58,777 nt of DNA, from positions 1 through 58,777 of the forward strand of contig JAGRKV010000073.1 of assembly GCA_020442165.1 (NCBI GenBank), in the 5' to 3' direction. A model generated the notes under the pieces. The model saw only the letters and a list, made by a program, of their open reading frames with translations. It was not told the origin of the DNA and ran no database searches. This stretch comes from Hyphomicrobiaceae bacterium. Its GTDB lineage: Bacteria; Pseudomonadota; Alphaproteobacteria; Rhizobiales; Hyphomicrobiaceae. Of this stretch, positions 1 through 9,590 are shown one piece after another. Position 1 is the stretch's first letter, and each line of letters begins with the position of its first letter. The position numbers were made by a program, and so were the translations under genes.

Positions 1-1
1 C

Positions 2-119
2 GACCTGGTGATTATGGCGGGGTGGCTGCACCCGATCCCATTCCGAACTCGGCCGTGAAACGCCCCAGCGCCGATGGTACTTCGTCTCAAGACGCGGGAG
101 AGTAGGTCGTTGCCAGGTC
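2..119 (+). rRNA. rrf: 5S ribosomal RNA
   Basis: The first ~119 bases read as a complete bacterial 5S rRNA. The terminal stem ACCTGG (3-8) pairs with CCAGGT (113-118). The conserved loop segment CCCATTCCGAACTCGG and the 3' segment GGGAGAGTAGGTCG are present. It is the promoter-distal end of an rRNA operon whose 23S gene lies left of the window. No tRNA follows it. Confidence 0.96.
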
Positions 120-230
120 TGCCGAGCTGTGTGAGCTCTGATAAAATGCGACGCGCGCTGCTAGCAGCGCTCGCTGTAAGAAGTCATAACCTCTGCACGA
201 ATTGGGTTTCCCCATCGGGAAACAATAAAG

Positions 231-266
231 CGCCGCCTGGGCTTCCGCCCCGGCGGCGTTTTCTGT
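231..266 (+). terminator. rho-independent terminator of the rRNA operon
   Basis: CGCCGCC (231-237) pairs with GGCGGCG (252-258), with extra GGG/CCC pairing inside, followed by TTTTCTGTTTTT. A second small hairpin (GTTTCCC/GGGAAAC) lies just before it near 206-223. The stretch 120-493 otherwise shows no gene. Confidence 0.85.
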
Positions 267-493
267 TTTTCATGCACTGTCCCTGCCCGCCCCTGCCTTT
301 GCCTCGTGACACCACCGCATGCACTTGTCGTGGTTTGTCGCGGTGTCGTGTTTGTCGTCACCCGCGCCATCATGTCTCGGCCGCGCACCACTCGCGAGCC
401 GTCATCTCCAGTTGACTTGGCGCCGGTATTCCAATGAGATTGCGCCAGTCCGATAGCAGGACCTTGAATCCTGCCCATTGGGGAGAAACCAAA

Positions 494-895
494 ATGCGAT
501 CGACTACGTCCGCAGCTCCGCTGCGTGCCTCCACCTATAACGATTTTTTCCATCACATTTCGATCCTTGCACTGCTGACGATATTCGTCGCAGCGTTCCT
601 GTTCGCGGCCAAGCCCGCGAAAGCAGACGACGCGGTCGAGATTCCCGTCACGCTCAAGGATCACAAATTCGATCCCGACAAAATCAAAGTGCCTGCCGGG
701 AAAACCATCAAGCTTGTGGTGAACAACAAGGATTCGACGCCCGAGGAATTCGAAAGCAAGGCTCTGGGCATCGAAAAGATCATCGCTCCTCAAGCCACAG
801 GCATCATCCGCTTGAAACCGCTGAAAGCCGGCGAATACAAATTCTTCGGCGAATACAATGAAGAGACCGCCAAGGGTCTCATCATCGCGGAGTGA
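494..895 (+). CDS. exported cupredoxin-domain protein, partner of the FTR1 iron permease
   Basis: A 133-residue protein with an N-terminal hydrophobic segment (about residues 25-42) ending AKPAKADD, which looks like a signal peptide or anchor. It is followed by a single compact beta-rich cupredoxin-like domain of the EfeO/P19-associated type (EIPVTLKDHKFDPDKIKVPAG). Such small periplasmic proteins accompany Ftr1 permeases and are thought to bind copper or iron and aid Fe(II) oxidation before uptake. The ATG at 494 is preferred to the in-frame ATG at 434 because GGGGAGA sits 7-8 bases upstream. The stop is 6 bases before the FTR1 start, so the two are an operon. The usual cupredoxin His/Cys/Met ligand set is not obvious, so metal binding is inferred from family and context. 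Confidence 0.8.
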   Translation: MRSTTSAAPLRASTYNDFFHHISILALLTIFVAAFLFAAKPAKADDAVEIPVTLKDHKFDPDKIKVPAGKTIKLVVNNKDSTPEEFESKALGIEKIIAPQATGIIRLKPLKAGEYKFFGEYNEETAKGLIIAE

Positions 896-901
896 CGGTT
901 C

Positions 902-1723
902 ATGCTGGCAGCTCTCGTTATTGTATTCCGCGAAGTTCTAGAAGCCGGCCTCATCGTCGGGATTGTGCTGGCAGCGTCGCGTGGAATTGCAGGTCGCAGC
1001 GCCGCAGTGGGACTGGGGTTCGCAGCGGGCCTGGCCGGTTCAGCCGTCGTAGCGTTGTTCGCTGCCCAGATCTCAAACGCTTTCGATGGCCGTGGCCAGG
1101 AGCTGCTCGCTGCGGGCGTACTGCTGGTGGCCGTCGTCATGCTCGCCTGGCACGTCGTCTGGATGGCCGATCATGCACGCGAGATAACGGCACGGTTGCG
1201 CATGCTTGGGAGCGAGGTTGTCGACGGCCGCAAAACCCTGTTTGCGTTGGGAGTCGCTGTTGCAGTCGCAGTCATGCGTGAAGGCAGCGAACTGGTGCTG
1301 TTCATGACCGGCATCTTGATGCAGGGCAAAGAAGGAATGACGAGTGTGCTGCTCGGCTCCATGGGCGGGCTTGCACTTGGCGCGGTCGTCTCGGCAGTCC
1401 TCTATTTCGGCCTCGCATCACTGCCGATCAGCCGCATGTTTTCCATCACCGGGATCATGGTGACGCTGCTCGCAGGCGGCCTTGCTGCTGAGGCGGTGCA
1501 TCAGCTCTCCAATGCGGGGCTGCTGAACATTCTCGACGGCACGCTCTGGAACAGCTCGTGGCTATTATCTGAAGGCAGCTGGGCGGGCCGTGTCTTGCAT
1601 GTGCTGATCGGCTATCGCGACCATCCAAGCTTTATGCAGGCGATCGCTTACGTCATTACCGTCGCGACCATCATGATGCTGTCCGGCGTGAACCGCACCG
1701 CCGCTGCGGAGCGCATAGGTTGA
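902..1723 (+). CDS. FTR1 family high-affinity iron permease
   Basis: A 273-residue polytopic inner-membrane protein with about seven hydrophobic segments. Two REXXE iron-ligand motifs typical of FTR1/EfeU are visible: REVLE at residues 10-14 and REGSE at 126-130. The family moves iron across the membrane, usually after oxidation by a periplasmic cupredoxin or multicopper oxidase. Here the cupredoxin gene is immediately upstream and probably co-transcribed. No FtrA (P19) or FtrD (ferredoxin-like) gene is next to it, so this is a minimal two-gene version. Length is normal for bacterial FTR1 proteins. Confidence 0.9.
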   Translation: MLAALVIVFREVLEAGLIVGIVLAASRGIAGRSAAVGLGFAAGLAGSAVVALFAAQISNAFDGRGQELLAAGVLLVAVVMLAWHVVWMADHAREITARLRMLGSEVVDGRKTLFALGVAVAVAVMREGSELVLFMTGILMQGKEGMTSVLLGSMGGLALGAVVSAVLYFGLASLPISRMFSITGIMVTLLAGGLAAEAVHQLSNAGLLNILDGTLWNSSWLLSEGSWAGRVLHVLIGYRDHPSFMQAIAYVITVATIMMLSGVNRTAAAERIG

Positions 1724-1790
1724 GCCAAATGCGGCACCTGGCACCGATATTGGTTAGCTGACGTCCGCTGCACTCACTCGAACATCAACA

Positions 1791-1831
1791 AAAAAACGCC
1801 GCCCCAGATGAAACCGGGGCGGCGTTTTTAT
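1791..1831. terminator. bidirectional intrinsic terminator between convergent genes
   Basis: AAAAAACGCCGCCCC pairs with GGGGCGGCGTTTTT around the loop AGATGAAACC. The A tract on one side and T tract on the other let it end both the FTR1 operon and the convergent acyltransferase gene. Confidence 0.9.
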
Positions 1832-1917
1832 TTGTCAAATCATGCCGTGGATTCGCCGCGAGGAAATCACACCTGAAATTTGCCTCGGACGCGAGGGGCA
1901 ACGAGCGCTTGTGTCGA

Positions 1918-3123
1918 TCACGCCGGAATTTTTTCGGGCTCTGCCTTTGCCCATTTCCATGTCCGGCCGTAGGCCCGGACGGGATCTTCGACGTAACGTG
2001 TCAGAAGCCAGCCCAGAGCTGTTGCGACAGGGAAAGCAGCAATCGTCACTGCAATCTGGACTGGAGTGGCCACATCGGGCTTCGCGCCGAGAAGGAGTGC
2101 ATGCATCAAGCCAAGCACAGTGAGGTGCGTGAGGTAGATGGCGTAGGAATTGCGCGCGTAGAATGTCAGCACCTTGGACTTCATGCTCTCGGCTTCGGGT
2201 GATCCGCGCGCAATGGACAGAATGTATAACGCGGCTGCCAGCGCCACCAGGAAGAAGCCAAAAACCTGGTTGAGCTGGCTGCCAGCTTCGTCCTGCAGGC
2301 GCACGACAAATGCGAGCCCCAGCAGCAGCACCGGCGCTGCGCGCAAGGCAAGTTCATAGCGGGCCAGGCTCAGCCGGTTTTCGCGATAGGCAACGGCGGC
2401 GGCAACGCCAAGGAGAAGCGCATCAGCACGAGCCGGCAGAAGTGTCAGCGCGTAATGCGGATCAAGATCGGTTCCCCATAAGATCCACGCACGAACCAGC
2501 ATGGGAACGAACGCCAACAGCAGGAGGACTTTCAGCAGGTGGCGTCGCGGCATGAGAATTAGGAAGACGGGCGAAAGGAGATAGAAGTGCCATTCGACTG
2601 TCAGCGTCCATGTCGGCAAGAGCCAATAGGCGCCAATCTCGCCGCTTGAGGCTATGAAGAAATTCTGCGTGAAGGTTGCGTAAGACCACATCGGGATATC
2701 GCCGTGGATATCGGCAAGCGGCCCATTTCCGAGCGCAGCCAGAGCCAGCCAGATCAAGGTCAGACTGACAAAATAGACCGGCAGCAACCGGCAGACCCGG
2801 CGCATGTAGAAGACGGCGTAGAAGTTGGCGCGGCTGCCCTTTTCCAGAATGATGTCGCCAACAAGGAAACCGCTCAGGGCAAAGAAGGCGATGACGCCGA
2901 TCCAGCCAAACGATACGGCAGACCAGCCGTGGGAGACTTCAGCGAAGAAGTGGGAAATGACAACCATGAGAGTCATGGCGCCGCGCGCGCCGTCCAGCGC
3001 CAAAAGGCGGGCCTCGGTTGCCGACTTCGGAACGGATGAAACGGCGCTGGCCGCAGCAGACGTAGTGTCGAAATAGCCCTGCCCTGCGGACGCCGCCGCC
3101 CCGGCCTGCGTTGCTGCGCTCAT
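1918..3123 (-). CDS. acyltransferase 3 family membrane protein (OafA/YrhL type)
   Basis: A 401-residue polytopic protein with about ten hydrophobic helices. An N-terminal LDGARGAMTLMVVISHFF segment carries the conserved Arg and His of this family. The middle motif PTWTLTVEWHFYLLSP matches the family's signature Glu-His-Phe-Tyr region. These enzymes transfer acyl groups to extracytoplasmic carbohydrates such as LPS O-antigen, exopolysaccharide or Nod factor. The substrate cannot be told here because no glycan cluster is adjacent. The start at 3123 is chosen over the longer frame to 3165 because GGAG precedes it at suitable spacing. It is a single gene convergent with the iron operon. Confidence 0.88.
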   Translation of the reverse strand: MSAATQAGAAASAGQGYFDTTSAAASAVSSVPKSATEARLLALDGARGAMTLMVVISHFFAEVSHGWSAVSFGWIGVIAFFALSGFLVGDIILEKGSRANFYAVFYMRRVCRLLPVYFVSLTLIWLALAALGNGPLADIHGDIPMWSYATFTQNFFIASSGEIGAYWLLPTWTLTVEWHFYLLSPVFLILMPRRHLLKVLLLLAFVPMLVRAWILWGTDLDPHYALTLLPARADALLLGVAAAVAYRENRLSLARYELALRAAPVLLLGLAFVVRLQDEAGSQLNQVFGFFLVALAAALYILSIARGSPEAESMKSKVLTFYARNSYAIYLTHLTVLGLMHALLLGAKPDVATPVQIAVTIAAFPVATALGWLLTRYVEDPVRAYGRTWKWAKAEPEKIPA

Positions 3124-4053
3124 GAAAGAACTCCGGCACCAAGATCTGGGCCGACAATAAAACACGGTTGTCCTTGAGCCCGGGTTAATCGGCCCAACGA
3201 TGTGCTAGCTCATGTTTGGCTAAAGCGTGCAGCGGCACGCCGCGAAAAAACTAAGTAAAAACAAAGATGTGACGCACGAATCCCGTGACTAAAACGTGAA
3301 CGTGCTCTGGGCAAAGCTGACGCTGAATCGGTGAGTTGACCCACCATCTACGGGCGTATGAAACCCCATGAGCCCCCCGTTAACTCGGCGCTTCAAGGTG
3401 CATTCCACCCATCGGCCGAAATTCATGCGGTGGGGTTCTGCCCAGTCCCGTTTCCCTCACGCTCACCTTCACGGCACCAAACCAGGGCCGATTGCTTTGA
3501 GGCAGTTTGAGAATAACCCCCCGTCTCGCAAGACCGCGGAACAGTTTGGCTCCGCCCCGAGCGCTACAGGTCTTGCCGGAGCGCGGTCCAATCACCAGAG
3601 CAGATCTATGGAAGATGGGCTGGTGCACCAGGTCCGCGCTAACGATGTTTTCTATCCAAGATGGTGCATCCGCCCAACCACAATAAAGTCACCAGCGATT
3701 GATTGAATGGCACCCGCTGCCAGCGCCCTCAGTGCGATTTGCGTGTCTGGCGAAGAGGGCGCGCATACAAGTAAAACTTATTCGTGCAATGAGTTGGCAC
3801 CTCTTTGCACAGATGTTATTCTACCTAGGGTGTTAGTGGCTAGCCTGTGACGACAGTGGGGAATTGATTGTTCGAGTTGATAAGGAACAGGCTGCACTAG
3901 AATTCAAGAGAGGGTCGAGAAGACAAAGGCGAGTGGAGCGCCAGCGTCTGCAACTCACGTTGTAGTAGTTCTTTTGCTGCTGCACGGGACTGCACGGTCG
4001 GGTTTGTATTTTCCCGCCCGAGGTAACTGGCTGTTGTGTACGAGTATCGCTGA
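3124..4053. other. 930-bp intergenic region with no recognised gene
   Basis: It separates the divergent acyltransferase gene and the Srf operon and must hold their promoters. Short open frames on both strands have unnatural composition and no ribosome-binding sites. No repeat, tRNA or known RNA was recognised. The sequence immediately before the SrfB start (GCTGAATG) contains an in-frame stop, which fixes 4054 as the first possible ATG. Confidence 0.5.
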
Positions 4054-6957
4054 ATGTCGAAGGCCGGGACGTTTGCCGCTGGCGTAACATCTGCTTCTGG
4101 ATCAGGTGTCGTAGCGGCCAATCCACTCATAGCAGCCGTGTCTCGTCTCTTGCCCGGCTCCGGAATCCAATTCATCGACATCACCATTCCCGCAAAGGGT
4201 TTGTCGTCGACCAGGGGCCGGTTCATCGAGGAGCAGGACGCCGACGATGGCCTCCTCCTGATCCCCCTCGACGAAGGGGCCGATTGCGATGGCGTCGAGT
4301 GGCATCCAGTCACCGGCGAAAGACTGGACCCGGAAAAATCGCTCTGGCTTTCCGGCTTCAAGGCGCTTGAACCGTTCCTGGGGCAATGGATCCCGCTGCC
4401 GTATTTCCGCTTCCTTGGCCGCACCGAAACAGGCCGCCCGCGCTTCGACAACGGCCCTGCCAATTGGGTGCGTTTGTTCATCAGCGAGCCCGCGCGAGGC
4501 TTGCGCGATACTGATGCGATAAAGGCCGTTCTAGCAGTCGATACGACGATCTCAGGACAGAGCCGCATCAAGCTTGGCGACTACCTGGCACCCAACGCCG
4601 ACGACGTCATGTTTGCACCGGTGTTCCGCCTGGCAGCAGATGAAAAGGACTTGGCCGACTTCGCCGCCGCGCCGTGGCTCGAACAGTGGATCGCCGGCGC
4701 CTGCAAGTCAGTGCGCAACCATCAGCCCCTGCATGATGGCCAAGAGGCTGGACCGGCGGCAGCTCATGGTTCTGAAAAATTCGAGCTTCAGCACCTCGCC
4801 TGCTACCTGACGCTTTTGAAGATCCTGGAAGCGGATCTGGAAATGCCGCATCTGCAATTCGTGGATGTGCGCGCTCCCCATTGGCAGCAGCGGCGCACAC
4901 CGCTGGATCTCGTCCTCGATATCGATTCCGCCGACACCGCAGCCGTGCTTGTCGCGCGTCAGGATGATGCGGCTGCAGGTCATTGGCCCCGCATGGAGCG
5001 CCTGCGCCTTCGTGATCTTTCATGTCCAACGCAGGTCAACAGCGGGCCGATTGCAACGATGGCAGAGTTCGCGCCGTCCCATTTCGGAGACCGGCGCGCA
5101 TCTTTGCTGAGTGGTCGCGCCGACGCCTTCTCGTGGCCGAGCCTTGTGCGGATCGGAGCGGAAGCCGTGCGTTTGTCGCAAAGGCCAAGTGCCGTGCCGG
5201 GTGAAACCGGGCTTCACGGCTTGATGCGAGGCCTGGGCGAAACGGCGCCTTACGCTGGTGTCTGGCGCTTCTCGCGGGCGGAAGAGGCAAGCACCGAGCC
5301 TGGAGCGATGGTTTCCGGCAGCATCCTCGCGCATCTCACGGAGGATGGTTCGGTGCTCCGCGGCGGCACGGATGACTCGTCCGCGCTAAGGCCACACTTT
5401 TCGCCGTCTGCGATGGTGTCGATGTTCATTACCGAGAGCCTGCTGCATGCCATTGTCCAGGCTGGCGATCCGCAGGCGTTGTCGGCAACGGGCAACATCC
5501 GCCACATTGCCCGCTTGTTGGTGTCATGCCCGCTGGCTGCAACGGCGCAGGAACGTGAGCTGTTGCTGTCTCGCGCCAAGGATGCCGTCGACCTGATCTG
5601 GCAGGCGCTGGGCTGGGGCGACGAGGAGTTGTCCCCATCCCGGCCGTCGGTGGGTCTCTCGATCGATGGCAGCGCTGCCTCGCAGGTCACCTACCTGCAC
5701 GATGAGATTGAGGGCTGCTACGCCGGTAGCGTCCGCAGCTTCGTGCAGCTGATGGCAGACCGCCCGGCCAACGGCGATGAGCGGGATGGCATTTCCATTG
5801 CCGCGCTGGATCTCGCCGCCCAGACCTCCAGCCTGACGGTGATCGAATATGGCGCGGGCGGTGAGCGTGGCTTGCATCCAAACCTTGCTTTTGCGGATCG
5901 CTCGAACGTCAGCGGCGATGGTCTCGTCGACGCCGTCATGAAAGAGCACATCTTGCCCGCTATCGCTGCGGCCCTGGATCGCGCCGGGCATCCCGACGGC
6001 AAGGATCTGCTTGTCCGCCTCGGCGATCCGTCCAGAAACCCAAGCGTTCACGTAGATACGCATTTCGCCGCGCGGTTTCTGCGCCGTGTCCTGCTGCCGG
6101 CGGCAAGGGGCCTGATTGAGCTGCACAGGCTGAGGCCAGCGCATGATTTTTCTGCAGGCGTCATCCGCACGAGGCTGGGTGCGCTGGTGGAGCATGCTGG
6201 TGGCAGAATTAAGCCTCTCGACCGCGAGCTGGAGAACAAGACAGCCGCTGAGTGTTCGCCGAGTTTCCGTCTCACCGAAGTCGACATAAATGTCAGACGA
6301 AGCGCTTTGTCGCGAACGATAGGTGGCCATTATGAGCTTCTTATCGAACGCGCAAGCGAAGTCGTACGCGCTTCGCAGGCTGATCTGCTGCTGCTTACGG
6401 GAAGGTTCGCCAATCTGGGCGAAATAAGATCGCTCCTTCACGCCGAACTGCCGATTGCCCCGCACCGCATCATCTCGTCGCAACAACACTGGGGGGATCT
6501 GGATGCACAGCGCAGCCAGGCTGGACTTGCCGATGCGGAGCCGCGCTATCACGCCGTTGTTGGTGCCGCGCTGGCGACGTCCAATGCTGGTGCGTGCGGT
6601 CACGTCGGCGCCATGGCCGATGAGCTTTTGATCGCCTCGCTATCGCATAGATCTTACGGTCTGGCAGGCGTTGGCGGCGGCTCCCAAAGGGAACTGAAGG
6701 CGTTCCCGGCTTGGACTGGGGAGACCGCACACCGTGCAATCGCACACGAGACTTCACCCGGCCAAGCACGCACAGGTCCGGCACGCTCAAATCCTGCAAT
6801 GGGCAAATTCCTACGGGCCGATAGACCAGGAAGCACGCCACAAGAACCCGCAGCGCAAGAACCAGCGGCAAAGGTAGCGCTCACGATCACCGAGGTCGTC
6901 AGCACGATCGGCTCGCACGGCGGCACATCCACCGAATCTGGCGGAGACGCCTCATGA
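4054..6957 (+). CDS. srfB: SrfB-like protein with degenerate actin/Hsp70-type motifs
   Basis: A 967-residue cytoplasmic protein recognised as SrfB-like from its N-terminal LLPGSGIQFIDITI block, from the spacing of its conserved blocks, and from the SrfC-like gene next to it. srfABC was named in Salmonella as SsrB-regulated factors; the biochemical role is unknown. As I recall the family, the phosphate-binding blocks resemble actin/Hsp70 ATPases, with a DIGGGTTDL-like block. The equivalent here (residues ~585-600) reads ALDLAAQTSSLTVIEY, without the glycines or paired threonines. A first block near 288-298 reads LDIDSADTAAVLV. The LLTGR block near 779 is kept but continues FANLG. It ends in a ~100-residue low-complexity tail. 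The first gene of a coupled operon: its stop overlaps the next ATG by 4 bases. Confidence 0.78.
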   Translation: MSKAGTFAAGVTSASGSGVVAANPLIAAVSRLLPGSGIQFIDITIPAKGLSSTRGRFIEEQDADDGLLLIPLDEGADCDGVEWHPVTGERLDPEKSLWLSGFKALEPFLGQWIPLPYFRFLGRTETGRPRFDNGPANWVRLFISEPARGLRDTDAIKAVLAVDTTISGQSRIKLGDYLAPNADDVMFAPVFRLAADEKDLADFAAAPWLEQWIAGACKSVRNHQPLHDGQEAGPAAAHGSEKFELQHLACYLTLLKILEADLEMPHLQFVDVRAPHWQQRRTPLDLVLDIDSADTAAVLVARQDDAAAGHWPRMERLRLRDLSCPTQVNSGPIATMAEFAPSHFGDRRASLLSGRADAFSWPSLVRIGAEAVRLSQRPSAVPGETGLHGLMRGLGETAPYAGVWRFSRAEEASTEPGAMVSGSILAHLTEDGSVLRGGTDDSSALRPHFSPSAMVSMFITESLLHAIVQAGDPQALSATGNIRHIARLLVSCPLAATAQERELLLSRAKDAVDLIWQALGWGDEELSPSRPSVGLSIDGSAASQVTYLHDEIEGCYAGSVRSFVQLMADRPANGDERDGISIAALDLAAQTSSLTVIEYGAGGERGLHPNLAFADRSNVSGDGLVDAVMKEHILPAIAAALDRAGHPDGKDLLVRLGDPSRNPSVHVDTHFAARFLRRVLLPAARGLIELHRLRPAHDFSAGVIRTRLGALVEHAGGRIKPLDRELENKTAAECSPSFRLTEVDINVRRSALSRTIGGHYELLIERASEVVRASQADLLLLTGRFANLGEIRSLLHAELPIAPHRIISSQQHWGDLDAQRSQAGLADAEPRYHAVVGAALATSNAGACGHVGAMADELLIASLSHRSYGLAGVGGGSQRELKAFPAWTGETAHRAIAHETSPGQARTGPARSNPAMGKFLRADRPGSTPQEPAAQEPAAKVALTITEVVSTIGSHGGTSTESGGDAS

Positions 6958-9590
6958 CCCCGGCTCAGAAGCTGACTATCGAGGCCAAGCAGGCCGTGCG
7001 TGGCATTGACCAGTTGACGACATGGGTCGATCGCAACAAGTCGATGGTCGGCGCATGCGAACTCGGGCTAAAGGACGCGCTGGAGCTGATGTTGCTGCGC
7101 TATGATCGCGTGCAGCAGGCATTGGAAGTACCGCCCGCAATAGCCGTGCTCAGTGAATCGCGCGCGTTGTCGGCTCAATTGATAGCGGCGCTGACTGAGC
7201 CCGAGGCAACTGAGGGAGAGGTCCGGCCAACCGACGACCACTCCGAGATCCTGCGTAGACTTTTCATTCGTGCGGAAAATCGGAAATTCTCAGCCGCTCT
7301 CCGCTATGAGACGGACAGGCAACAATCTATACCGCCCGAATACCCGTTCCGTTCCGCCCTGCTGAACATGGCCGATCTGGCGGCCATCTTTGCGCGGGTC
7401 CACCAGCACTATGGAATTTCGCGACCCGGTGACGATACCGCTGACCGTTATGAGCGCATCAAGGCAGACGTCGCGCGCCGAGTTCAGCCCGCAACGGTGC
7501 CGGGCCTGACGGAAAGCGATATTCGGCTTTTGCGCGATACGCTCGAACGCCTCTATCCGGATGCGCCACGATTGAGGTTGCTGGCGGCTGCAGGCTTCTG
7601 GGCCGAGCTGGCCGTGGTCGCAGCCCACATTTCCGATCACGATCGCATCACGGTCTTGTCGCTGTTGTGGGGCGAACAGCCCGAGTTGACGGCCATGTTC
7701 GGCCTCCTCGTCAATTCTCTGGCGACGCTGGGCTATGCCAACGAGGTCTATTGCGTGCGCGAGGCTTTGATTGAACACGACGCCGCAACGGGCTGGTTCA
7801 TCCTGCACCCAGACAGCATCGTCGATGCGTCGACACTGCACCAGCTCGGCACGCGACGGGATTCCTCTGTTCGGCTGATCGGTCGATATGGACATACCAC
7901 TCATCTGCAGCGCGCGGTGATGGCGGCATTGACCGCGGAGGTGGCGATCGCCGCCCCCTCGATGGCGCTGACCCGATCATGCCCCGCGGATGTGCTGGAA
8001 CTGCCGCTGCTTCCGCTCCCTCCCGATCTGGACAATGTCGATTTTTCCGATACGTCCGTCCCGGCTCGCACTGACGTATCGTCGGCGCATATGCGGCGCG
8101 TGTTTGCCCACATGAAAGCGCAACACCTCATCGATCGAGCAAATCGCAGGCACGGCGTCACGACGCTGCTGGCCTGTGTCGACACCGCAGCCGCCAACGA
8201 TGATGTCCTGCCTGACATTCTCGCAGACTGGATCGAGCACGCACAAGGTGGCGCACCGCACGAACGTGAGCGCATCCGCACCGGATTGTTTGTCGTGAAG
8301 GCCGCTGCTGCTGGACAGAACGAAACATTCCAAGAGACGTCCAGCCGACGCTATGAGGTTGAGGCGGGAGCCGGGCGCATGGAGTTTGCCGATGCGCTCG
8401 CGCGACGGCGGGACTGGCTTGCCGAATGGACGCCCGGACAGCCCTTCGATAACGCATTCGAGCTGCCGTCCCAGTCGCCGTTTGCCGAACCCCACCCTAA
8501 CGCCAGCGGTAACAGCAGCCACATGCCGGAAAAGGAACGCGCAGCCCTCCCGTCCCGGACCATTGCTGCGAGCTGCAATATTGAGTTGTCCGGACGTACT
8601 GAACTGGCCCGGTTGGCAGCCAGCACAGCGACGCATCTTTCCAGGACGCCGGCATCGGCCTGTCACGCGACCCAGCAACTACTGGAAGGCGTGGCCTCGG
8701 TCACGCAAAGCGCAGCCAAGCAAAGGGCACTGAGGCGCGCAATGGGTCAATGCAGCATGCACGTACGTGCTCGCCTGCTCCGGTTCCGGCCGGACGCGGT
8801 CCCCGGAGACCTTGAGGACTGGCGCGAGCAGGTTGCCGTCCTGCTCGAACGCAGATTGCTCCGCGTCGCCAGAAATCGAAAGCTCGGCCTGCTCCTATCG
8901 AGCCTTGCACTGCACGAGGTCGAGCTTGAGACGATTTTCCGCAACTCCGATTATGCCGCCCTCGAACGGCGAACGAGCCCCACACCGCCGCCGGTGGTTG
9001 ATGTCACGCCTGCCGCCGGATCAGGCAACCATGAGCGCCATCCGCCCGTGCCTCGCGCACTCTCGGTCGCCCTTGCCGAGCGCGCGGTCGGCTACTGGCT
9101 GTCGGCCATGCGCAGAGCCGCCCGGTCGGATCGTTTGTGCCGTGAGATCGGCATTTCGCCCTGGATGCTTGAGCATCTTGTCGACGAAGTCGGCATGGGA
9201 GGTTTGCGCCTTGGACTGGTGCGGCATGTCGCGGAAGTTATCGAGGCACAGGTCATCCGCCGTCATCAGGGCGCGCGGACGTTCGCCAAGGTAGTGGGCA
9301 CAGTCCTGCACGGCTTCCTGCAAAAACTCAATGTGGAGATTTCCGATAACGCGCGCGGCGCTGCCGCCTCGTATGCCGAATCTCAGCAGCGAACTGCCCG
9401 GGAGCGGGTGGCATCTCGCATCGAGGGCGAGGCCCTCCCTAATTTTGCCGATCAATGGTGTAAGAGACTGCGTAGCTTTATTGCAGACAATATAGCAGCC
9501 GCACCCTATTGGTCTTCGAGTGCGTCAAACGATGATCTGGCGCGCCTGCTGTCCGAGTTTTCTTCAAGTCCCATCGAGGTTGAGCTGTGA
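6954..9590 (+). CDS. srfC: SrfC-like protein with degenerate P-loop (dynamin-like family)
   Basis: An 878-residue protein. Typical SrfC (Virul_Fac) proteins begin with a GTPase-like domain whose P-loop reads approximately FGxSQxGKS. The collinear segment here (residues ~63-80) is IAVLSESRALSAQLIAAL, so the Gly-Lys-Ser/Thr core is gone while the surrounding hydrophobic pattern remains. The following family landmarks are still readable: PPEYPFRSALLNMADLAAIFARV at 129-151, shown here only in part as PPEYPFRSAL, and the long helical C-terminus. ATGA overlap with SrfB and a GGAG site show translational coupling. Loss of the GTP site in this protein together with loss of the ATP site in its partner suggests both act as scaffolds. 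An alternative is a divergent family member using other residues. Confidence 0.75.
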   Translation: MTPAQKLTIEAKQAVRGIDQLTTWVDRNKSMVGACELGLKDALELMLLRYDRVQQALEVPPAIAVLSESRALSAQLIAALTEPEATEGEVRPTDDHSEILRRLFIRAENRKFSAALRYETDRQQSIPPEYPFRSALLNMADLAAIFARVHQHYGISRPGDDTADRYERIKADVARRVQPATVPGLTESDIRLLRDTLERLYPDAPRLRLLAAAGFWAELAVVAAHISDHDRITVLSLLWGEQPELTAMFGLLVNSLATLGYANEVYCVREALIEHDAATGWFILHPDSIVDASTLHQLGTRRDSSVRLIGRYGHTTHLQRAVMAALTAEVAIAAPSMALTRSCPADVLELPLLPLPPDLDNVDFSDTSVPARTDVSSAHMRRVFAHMKAQHLIDRANRRHGVTTLLACVDTAAANDDVLPDILADWIEHAQGGAPHERERIRTGLFVVKAAAAGQNETFQETSSRRYEVEAGAGRMEFADALARRRDWLAEWTPGQPFDNAFELPSQSPFAEPHPNASGNSSHMPEKERAALPSRTIAASCNIELSGRTELARLAASTATHLSRTPASACHATQQLLEGVASVTQSAAKQRALRRAMGQCSMHVRARLLRFRPDAVPGDLEDWREQVAVLLERRLLRVARNRKLGLLLSSLALHEVELETIFRNSDYAALERRTSPTPPPVVDVTPAAGSGNHERHPPVPRALSVALAERAVGYWLSAMRRAARSDRLCREIGISPWMLEHLVDEVGMGGLRLGLVRHVAEVIEAQVIRRHQGARTFAKVVGTVLHGFLQKLNVEISDNARGAAASYAESQQRTARERVASRIEGEALPNFADQWCKRLRSFIADNIAAAPYWSSSASNDDLARLLSEFSSSPIEVEL

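Noticed and set aside
161..793. Long minus-strand frame opposite the cupredoxin gene
   Set aside because: Its composition is that of an antisense shadow, it crosses the rRNA terminator and has no ribosome-binding site.
5524..6603. 359-codon minus-strand frame inside the SrfB-like gene
   Set aside because: Antisense shadow: no recognisable domain, no ribosome-binding site, and the plus strand carries family landmarks throughout.
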